NCBI RefSeq assembly: GCF_001866645.1
Contig: NZ_MLYP01000014.1
Coordinates: 1-64,000, forward strand
Source: Streptomyces colonosanans
GTDB lineage: Bacteria; Actinomycetota; Actinomycetes; Streptomycetales; Streptomycetaceae
Direction: 5' to 3'
Length of the DNA: 64,000 nucleotides
Part shown: in pieces, positions 58,384-64,000 of the stretch
Position numbering within the stretch: position 1 is the stretch's first letter
Layout: each line of letters begins with the position of its first letter
Notes under the pieces: model-generated
Database searches by the model: none
Told to the model about the DNA's origin: nothing
The model's input: the letters and a program-made list of their open reading frames with translations, nothing else
Program-made: the position numbers and the translations under genes

Positions 58384-59003
58384 GGTACGCCGGCCTGCTC
58401 GCCGGCGCCACGGCGACGGTGCTCGTCGCGGCCGGGGCGATCACCTACGCGGTCGCCGAGAACGCCGGATCCACGACGCGGACCCCCACCGCCGACTCCG
58501 CGGACGCGGGCTTCGCCCGGGACATGGCGGTCCACCACCAGCAGGCCGTCGAGATGTCGTTCATCGTGCGCGACCGCACCGGGAACGAGGAGGTGCGCCG
58601 GCTCGCGTACGACATCGCGCAGACGCAGGCCAACCAGCGCGGCATGCTGCTGGGCTGGCTCGATCTGTGGGAGCTGCCGAAGGTGTCGCCCGATCCGCCG
58701 ATGACATGGATGGGCATGGGCAAGATGGCCTCCGGCCAGGACGGCGCGCTGATGCCGGGTATGGCCACCGGCACCGAGCTGAAGAAGCTGAACACCCTGA
58801 GGGGCAGGCAGGCCGAGATCCTCTACCTGCAGTTGATGACCGGCCATCACAACGGCGGCATCCACATGGCCGAGGGCTGCGTCGCCAAGTGCACCGTGCG
58901 CGTGGAGAAGAGGCTCGCGCAGGGCATGGTCGACGCACAGCGGTCGGAGATCGAACTGATGACGGCCATGCTCAAGGCGCGGGGCGCGAAGCCTCGCGCC
59001 TGA
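58380..59003 (+). CDS. DUF305 family membrane-anchored protein
   Basis: 207 residues; GTG overlaps the previous stop by four bases. An N-terminal hydrophobic anchor (LLAGATATVLVAAGAITYAV) is followed by the DUF305 four-helix motifs FARDMAVHHQQAVEMSFIV and LMTGHHNGGIHMAEG, rich in His and Met. DUF305 proteins are implicated in copper or other metal binding at the cell surface; inference only. Confidence 0.86.
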   Translation: MRYAGLLAGATATVLVAAGAITYAVAENAGSTTRTPTADSADAGFARDMAVHHQQAVEMSFIVRDRTGNEEVRRLAYDIAQTQANQRGMLLGWLDLWELPKVSPDPPMTWMGMGKMASGQDGALMPGMATGTELKKLNTLRGRQAEILYLQLMTGHHNGGIHMAEGCVAKCTVRVEKRLAQGMVDAQRSEIELMTAMLKARGAKPRA

Positions 59004-59289
59004 TGCCGCGCCCCACGACGCGACCCCGACGTCCGATCGCCGCGGAGGCAAGCGCTCCGCGGCGATCGCAACCATGCCGCAACAATCGAAGAGCCGTCGA
59101 AACCATTCCAAACACCCTCTGATTGTGGCTACTTGGCGTTTCCTTGGCTTTCTCATTCCCCTGGCATGAACCGTTCATCGAAAGAGTGGCCCCACCGCGT
59201 GATCCATTCACCGCGCCTTCAGCGCGCGGTGTTCTCCGCGGATCACCGACGGACCACTACATGCGACGAACCGCATCGCAGGGGGTTTT

Positions 59290-61221
59290 ATGAGATCCAA
59301 TCGCGCCAAGACGCGCGCCGGGGTGAGCTTGGCGGCGACTCTGCCGCTGCTCGCCGGCGCACTGGCGCTCGGCATATCCGCCGCGCACGCCGCGAACAGC
59401 CCCGACCGGGACGCGCTCGCGGGCACCAAACCCGCGTGGGCGACGGCCGTGGCGGACAAGGGTGCCACGAGCGACAACACCAAGGTCACCGCCCGGGTCT
59501 ACCTCGCCGGACGCGACGCGGCGGGACTGACTGCCTTCGCGAAGGCAGTGTCCGACCCGAACTCGCCGATGTACGGCAAGTACTTGAGCGCCCAGCAGGC
59601 ACGAGCGCACTTCGGTGCCACGAAGGCGCAGATCGCCGCGGTGACCAACTGGCTGAAGGCGTCCGGTCTGAAGGTCACCGGCACCACCCAGCGCTACATC
59701 GCCGTCACCGGTGACGCGGCGGCCGTCCACAAGGCGTTCGGCACCCGACTGCACAACTACGCCAAGGGCAAGCGGACTTACCGTGCCCCGGCGCAGACGG
59801 CATCCGTCCCCGCCTCGCTCGACGGCGCGGTCCTCACCGTCACCGGCCTGGACAACGCCCCGCACAAGGCGAACCACAAGGACACGCTGCCCCCGCCGGA
59901 CGACGTCTTCCGCAACTCCGGCCCGTTCTCGTCGTACCACGGCTCCACCGTGGCCACCACGCTGCCCAAGGCGTACGGCCAGCAGATCCCGTACGCGGTC
60001 AAGGGCTACACCGGCAAGCAGCTGCGCGCCGCGTACGGCGCGGGCCAGGCGACCGGCAAGGGCGTGACCGTCGCGATCACCGACGCGTACGCCTCCCCGA
60101 CCATCGCCCAGGACGCGGCCGCCTACGCCGGGAAGAACGGTGACGCGCCCTACGCGAAGCGTCAGCTGACCCAGGTACTGCCGAGCGACTACACGGACAC
60201 CGAGGAGTGCGGGGCGGCCGGCTGGTACGGCGAGGAGACCCTCGACGTCGAGGCCGTGCACGCGGTCGCGCCCAAGGCGAACATCGTGTACGTCGGTGCC
60301 GCCTCCTGCTACGACGACGCTCTCATCGACTCGCTGGGCAAGATCGTCGACGGGCACCTGGCGGACATCGTCTCCAACTCGTGGGGCGACATCGAGGCCA
60401 ACGAGACCCCGGACGTGGCCGCGGCCTACGACCAGGTCTTCCAGCTGGGCGCGGTCCAGGGCATCGGCTTCTACTTCTCCTCCGGCGACGACGGCGACGA
60501 GATCGCCAACACCGGGACGAAGCAGGTCGACACCCCCGCCAACTCCGCCTGGGTGACCGCGGTGGGCGGCACCTCGCTGGCGGTCGGCAAGGGCGACACG
60601 TACCTGTGGGAGACCGGCTGGGGCACCCAGAAGGCGACGCTGGCCCCGGGCGGCAAGAGCTGGACGAACTTCCAGTTCAACTCGGGTGCGGGCGGCGGCA
60701 CCAGCAGGACCGTGCCGCAGCCCTTCTACCAGAAGGGCGTCGTGCCGAACTCGCTCGCCACGGCGTACAGCCGGGCCGGCAACCGCGTCGTCCCGGACAT
60801 CGCGGCGATCGCCGACCCGAACACCGGCTTCCTGGTCGGCCAGACGCAGACCTTCCCGGACGGGTCGCAGCAGTACTCCGAATACCGCATCGGCGGCACC
60901 TCGCTCGCCGCTCCGGTGATCGCGGCCGTCCAGGCGCTCGCCCAGCAGGAGCGCGGCAAGCCGATCGGCTTCGCCAACCCGGCGATCTACGACCGCTACG
61001 GCTCGAAGGTCTATCACGACGTGGTGGACACGCCGACCGGCAAGCAGCTCGCGGTCGCCCGCGTGGACTACGCCAACGCCTTCGACGCGACCGACGGTCT
61101 GCTCACCTCGGTGCGCGCCCTCGGCAAGGACAGCTCCCTGAAGGCCGTCCGCGGCTATGACGACGTCACCGGTGTGGGCTCGCCCGCTCCCGGCTACGTC
61201 GAGTCGTGGCGCCGCCACTGA
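59290..61221 (+). CDS. Secreted S53 (sedolisin) serine-carboxyl peptidase
   Basis: 643 residues with a Sec signal peptide (SLAATLPLLAGALALGISAA, cleavage near AHA). The pro-kumamolisin activation domain covers ~45-195 (SPMYGKYLSAQQARAHFGAT). The catalytic domain has Glu315 and Asp319 in GEETLDVEAVHAVAP and Ser538 in GGTSLAAPVIAA, plus the SNSWGD region with the oxyanion Asp. It likely releases tripeptides or degrades protein outside the cell. Upstream 59004-59289 contains only promoter sequence. Confidence 0.92.
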   Translation: MRSNRAKTRAGVSLAATLPLLAGALALGISAAHAANSPDRDALAGTKPAWATAVADKGATSDNTKVTARVYLAGRDAAGLTAFAKAVSDPNSPMYGKYLSAQQARAHFGATKAQIAAVTNWLKASGLKVTGTTQRYIAVTGDAAAVHKAFGTRLHNYAKGKRTYRAPAQTASVPASLDGAVLTVTGLDNAPHKANHKDTLPPPDDVFRNSGPFSSYHGSTVATTLPKAYGQQIPYAVKGYTGKQLRAAYGAGQATGKGVTVAITDAYASPTIAQDAAAYAGKNGDAPYAKRQLTQVLPSDYTDTEECGAAGWYGEETLDVEAVHAVAPKANIVYVGAASCYDDALIDSLGKIVDGHLADIVSNSWGDIEANETPDVAAAYDQVFQLGAVQGIGFYFSSGDDGDEIANTGTKQVDTPANSAWVTAVGGTSLAVGKGDTYLWETGWGTQKATLAPGGKSWTNFQFNSGAGGGTSRTVPQPFYQKGVVPNSLATAYSRAGNRVVPDIAAIADPNTGFLVGQTQTFPDGSQQYSEYRIGGTSLAAPVIAAVQALAQQERGKPIGFANPAIYDRYGSKVYHDVVDTPTGKQLAVARVDYANAFDATDGLLTSVRALGKDSSLKAVRGYDDVTGVGSPAPGYVESWRRH

Positions 61222-61246
61222 GCACCGGTTCACGCTGTACGCCACA

Positions 61247-61282
61247 GCGCGCCCGTCCCTCGTCACCGGGGGGCGGGCGCGC
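61247..61282 (+). terminator. Terminator after the S53 peptidase
   Basis: GCGCGCCCGTCCC pairs with the G-rich right arm (61270-61282), giving 13 bp with one G-U pair and a 10-nt loop. Confidence 0.65.
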
Positions 61283-61379
61283 CGCGTCGGGCGTCCCCTT
61301 CGCCGTGGAGTGCCCCACGTGGGGCGGCCCACACCCCCATTGTGTCGCTCTGACGATTACTGGCGTCTAGACTGGGCGC

Positions 61380-63134
61380 GTGCCTCAACTTCGCCTCGCC
61401 CTGAATCAGATCGACTCGACGGTCGGTGATCTCGCCGCAAACGCCGAGGCCGTCGTCCGTTGGACCCGGCACTCCGCCGAGCAGGGAGCGCATCTGGCGG
61501 CGTTCCCCGAGATGGCGCTGACCGGGTATCCCGTCGAGGACCTGGCCCTGCGGTCCTCCTTCGTCGAGGCCTCGCGGGCGGCCCTGAGGGACCTCGCCGC
61601 ACGGCTCGCCGACGAGGGTCTCGGGGAGCTGCCGGTGATCGTCGGCTACCTCGACCGCAGCGAGAGCGCCCAGCCGAAGTACGGCCAGCCGGCCGGCGTC
61701 CCGCAGAACGCGGCGGCGGTGCTGCACCGCGGGAAGATCGCGCTCACCTTCGCCAAGCACCACCTTCCCAACTACGGCGTCTTCGACGAGTACCGCTACT
61801 TCGTGCCCGGTGACACGATGCCGGTCCTGCGGATGCACGGGATCGACATCGCGCTCGCCATCTGCGAGGACCTGTGGCAGGAAGGCGGTCGTGTCCCGGC
61901 CGCGCGCACCGCGAAGGCCGGACTGCTGGTCTCGATCAACGCCTCGCCCTACGAGCGGGACAAGGACGACACGCGTCTCGAACTGGTCCGCAAGCGGGCC
62001 CAGGAGGCGGGCTGCACCACCGCCTACCTCGCCATGATCGGCGGGCAGGACGAGCTGGTCTTCGACGGGGACTCGATCGTCGTCGGACCGGACGGCGACG
62101 TGATCGCGCGGGCGCCGCAGTTCGCGGAGGGGTGCGTGGTCCTGGACCTCGACCTGCCGGCGGCGGAGGCGGACGCCCCCACGGGCATGGTGGACGACGG
62201 CCTGCGCATCGACCGGCTGGTGCTGTCCGAGGAGCCGCTGCCGGCGTACGAGCCGGAGCGGACGGGCGGGTACGCCGAGCGGCTGGAGGACGATGAGGAG
62301 GTCTACTCGGCGCTGGTCGTGGGCCTGCGGGCGTACGCGGCGAAGAACGGCTTCCGGTCCGTCCTGATCGGTCTGTCCGGCGGCATCGACTCGGCGCTGG
62401 TCGCGGCGATCGCCTGCGACGCGGTCGGTGCGGAGAACGTGTACGGCGTGTCGATGCCGTCCAAGTACTCCTCCGACCATTCGAAGGACGACGCGGCGGA
62501 GCTGGCGCGGCGCACGGGCCTGAATTTCCGCACGGTCCCCATCGAGCCGATGTTCACCGCTTACATGGACTCGCTGGGCCTGACCGGGCTGGCGGAGGAG
62601 AACCTCCAGTCCCGTCTGCGCGGCACGCTGCTGATGGCGATCTCCAACCAGGAGGGCCACATCGTGCTGGCGCCCGGCAACAAGTCGGAGCTGGCGGTGG
62701 GCTACTCGACGCTGTACGGCGACTCGGTGGGCGCCTACGGCCCGATCAAGGACGTGTACAAGACGTCGATCTTCCACCTGGCGCACTGGCGGAACCGGGC
62801 CGCCGAGGAACGCGGCCAGACCCCGCCGATCCCGGAGAACTCGATCGCGAAGCCGCCGAGCGCGGAGCTGCGCCCGGGCCAGGTCGACACGGACTCACTG
62901 CCCGACTATCCGGTCCTGGACGCGATCCTGGATCTGTACGTGGACCAGGACAAGGGCGCGGACGAGATCACGGAGGCGGGCTTCGACCGCCAGCTGGTCG
63001 TGAAGACGCTGCGGATGGTCGACACGGCCGAGTACAAGCGCCGCCAGTACCCGCCGGGCACGAAGATCTCGGCGAAGGGCTTCGGCAAGGACCGCCGCCT
63101 GCCGATCACGAACAGGTGGCGCGAGCACGCGTAG
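61380..63134 (+). CDS. nadE: Glutamine-dependent NAD+ synthetase
   Basis: 584 residues. The N-terminal nitrilase-type glutaminase domain has Glu in AFPEMALTGYP, Lys in GKIALTFAKHHLPNYGVFDE and Cys162 in ALAICEDLWQEGG. The C-terminal synthetase domain has the ATP-pyrophosphatase loop IGLSGGIDSALVAAIA. It converts nicotinate adenine dinucleotide to NAD with glutamine as ammonia donor, drawing on the products of glnA/glnII. TAGACT lies six bases before the GTG, implying a leaderless mRNA. Confidence 0.97.
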   Translation: MPQLRLALNQIDSTVGDLAANAEAVVRWTRHSAEQGAHLAAFPEMALTGYPVEDLALRSSFVEASRAALRDLAARLADEGLGELPVIVGYLDRSESAQPKYGQPAGVPQNAAAVLHRGKIALTFAKHHLPNYGVFDEYRYFVPGDTMPVLRMHGIDIALAICEDLWQEGGRVPAARTAKAGLLVSINASPYERDKDDTRLELVRKRAQEAGCTTAYLAMIGGQDELVFDGDSIVVGPDGDVIARAPQFAEGCVVLDLDLPAAEADAPTGMVDDGLRIDRLVLSEEPLPAYEPERTGGYAERLEDDEEVYSALVVGLRAYAAKNGFRSVLIGLSGGIDSALVAAIACDAVGAENVYGVSMPSKYSSDHSKDDAAELARRTGLNFRTVPIEPMFTAYMDSLGLTGLAEENLQSRLRGTLLMAISNQEGHIVLAPGNKSELAVGYSTLYGDSVGAYGPIKDVYKTSIFHLAHWRNRAAEERGQTPPIPENSIAKPPSAELRPGQVDTDSLPDYPVLDAILDLYVDQDKGADEITEAGFDRQLVVKTLRMVDTAEYKRRQYPPGTKISAKGFGKDRRLPITNRWREHA

Positions 63135-63253
63135 CGCTCCGCCGGGGGCGCCCTGCTGCGCCCAAGACCGTTCGGGGCGCGCGGCCGAGCGGGCTCACCT
63201 CTGCTCAGTCCACAGGAACGGTGCCCCCGGCTTGGGTTTCCATACCGGGGGCT

Positions 63254-63397
63254 GCCGTTGCCGCGGCGGCGTGGGGGCTCAGCCGCGCAGGCTCTCCGCG
63301 GACTCCGGGACATGCGCCGCCACCAGCCGTTGCCGCGGCGGCGTGGGGGCTCAGCCGCGCAGGCTCTCCGCGGACTCCGGGACATGCGCCGCCACCA
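63254..63397. repeat. Perfect 72-bp tandem duplication
   Basis: 63254-63325 and 63326-63397 are identical, followed by a 6-base partial third copy (GCCGTT). The unit contains the last 15 codons plus stop of the MFS gene and adjoining 3' sequence, so one copy is coding and the other lies after the stop. Confidence 0.95.
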
Positions 63398-64000
63398 GCC
63401 GTTCCTGCCCGGCCTGCGGAGCAGCCCCGCGGTCGACCGCGTACGCGACGCCCGCCACCGCCAGCCCCAGCACCGCCAGCCCCGCGCCCGCGACCGCCGG
63501 GGAGGTGACCGAGAAGCCCGCGGCCAGTGCGAGCCCGCCGATCCAGGCGCCGCCCGCGTTCGCCAGGTTGAAGGCAGCCTGGTTCGCCGAGGACGCCAGC
63601 GACGGGGCCGCCGACGCCTTCTCCATGACCATCAGCTGCAGCGGCGAGCCGGTGATGAACGCCGCCGTGCCCACCAGCGTCACCGCCACGGCCGCGCTCC
63701 ACTCGGCGCCCATGAGCAGCGGGAACAGGGACAGCACCACCGCCAGCGAGGTCAGGCCGCCGAACAGCGTGCCCCGCAGCGAGTGGTCCGCCAGCCGGCC
63801 GCCGACGAGGTTGCCGATCGTCGCGCCGACCCCGAACAGGGCCAGCAGCAGGGTGACACTGCCCTCCGCGTACCCCGCCGCGTCCGTCAGCATCGGCGCC
63901 ACATAGCTGTACGCCGAGAACAGCGCCCCGAAGCCCGCCACCGTCGTACCCAACGCCAGCCAGACCGGCAGTGAGCGCAGGGCCGCCAGCTCGCCCCGCA
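63351..64000 (-). CDS. MFS transporter (DHA1/AraJ-like), C-terminal part
   Basis: The frame is open to the window edge; the N-terminal half lies outside. About seven transmembrane helices are visible; the extreme start reads RGELAALRSLPVWLALGTTV, followed by FGALFSAYSYVAPMLTDAAG, as in actinobacterial drug/arabinose-efflux proteins. Substrate unknown. The last codons and stop lie within the right copy of a 72-bp tandem duplication. Confidence 0.88.
   Translation of the reverse strand, partial: RGELAALRSLPVWLALGTTVAGFGALFSAYSYVAPMLTDAAGYAEGSVTLLLALFGVGATIGNLVGGRLADHSLRGTLFGGLTSLAVVLSLFPLLMGAEWSAAVAVTLVGTAAFITGSPLQLMVMEKASAAPSLASSANQAAFNLANAGGAWIGGLALAAGFSVTSPAVAGAGLAVLGLAVAGVAYAVDRGAAPQAGQERLVAAHVPESAESLRG

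Noticed and set aside
63254..63403. CRISPR-like repeat
   Set aside because: Two perfect copies directly joined with no spacers; it is a tandem duplication of a gene end.

Overview
The window is a very GC-rich, densely coding chromosome segment with strong G/C bias at third codon positions, frequent GTG starts and many leaderless genes. The gene families point to Streptomyces. Gene order and protein sequences resemble the core-chromosome region I remember from S. coelicolor around sucB, lipA/lipB, glnA, glnII, the maltose cluster, glnE and nadE; that comparison is from memory and was not searched. No rRNA, tRNA, CRISPR array, prophage or transposase is visible.

Layout. (1) 1-5,000: the 3' part of a 2-oxoacid dehydrogenase E2 gene, a GntR/FCD regulator, and homodimeric pyruvate dehydrogenase aceE behind a near-perfect palindromic operator. 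(2) 5,000-13,500: housekeeping singletons: a WYL regulator, DUF4240, a PGRP amidase, a MarP-like membrane serine protease, GNAT, a TIGR01777 epimerase, an FAD oxidoreductase and an NsdA-like HTH/TPR regulator. (3) 13,790-15,704: lipB-lipA, which make the lipoyl cofactor of the E2 complexes encoded at the left edge. (4) 16,000-25,300: a membrane protein pair, glnA (GSI, GlnR box), HtpX-PspAB-DUF1269 envelope genes, an ArsC-like protein, a hydrolase/MarR pair, and glnII (GSII, GlnR-like box). (5) 25,400-32,050: an epimerase, a TPR protein, an unusual 649-residue membrane protein, and a metal-dependent PF10118 protein with its flavin/2Fe-2S reductase and a TetR repressor. (6) 32,135-37,579: a giant secreted amylase-pullulanase. 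(7) 37,900-42,550: an accessory-looking block: an ATPase/WhiJ-like/DUF397 regulatory trio, a DMT exporter with a MarR repressor, and a PIG-L/Mca-like deacetylase. (8) 42,600-49,250: the maltose/maltodextrin cluster aglA-malG-malF-malE with divergent malR. (9) 49,250-55,400: a palindromic-repeat array, a PAP2 phosphatase, glnE (GS adenylyltransferase), a decayed DUF397 relic, and a GlnA2-type synthetase. (10) 55,700-57,500: hmp flavohaemoglobin and nsrR with matching operators. (11) 57,670-64,000: a DUF3105/DUF305 pair, an S53 peptidase, nadE, and the 3' part of an MFS exporter carrying a perfect 72-bp duplication.

How the genes work together. Pyruvate and oxoglutarate oxidation (E1, E2) and lipoate biosynthesis lie close together. 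Nitrogen assimilation is represented four times: two true glutamine synthetases, the enzyme that adenylylates GSI, and a GS-like paralogue. Starch and maltodextrin use runs from extracellular cleavage by the pullulanase, through MalEFG uptake (no ATPase gene here; Streptomyces use MsiK encoded elsewhere), to intracellular hydrolysis by AglA, with MalR-type operator motifs at both the mal cluster and the pullulanase.

The least conventional signals are: a family of short GC-rich palindromic elements, three of them lodged in frame inside protein genes and several clustered at 49.3-49.5 kb; the PF10118/reductase/TetR module, which could be an uncharacterised diiron oxygenase; a sigma-factor-like domain fused to a membrane anchor and exported domain; and WhiJ-type regulatory genes with a separate broken DUF397 copy. 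Function calls for unfamiliar families are inference from sequence alone.
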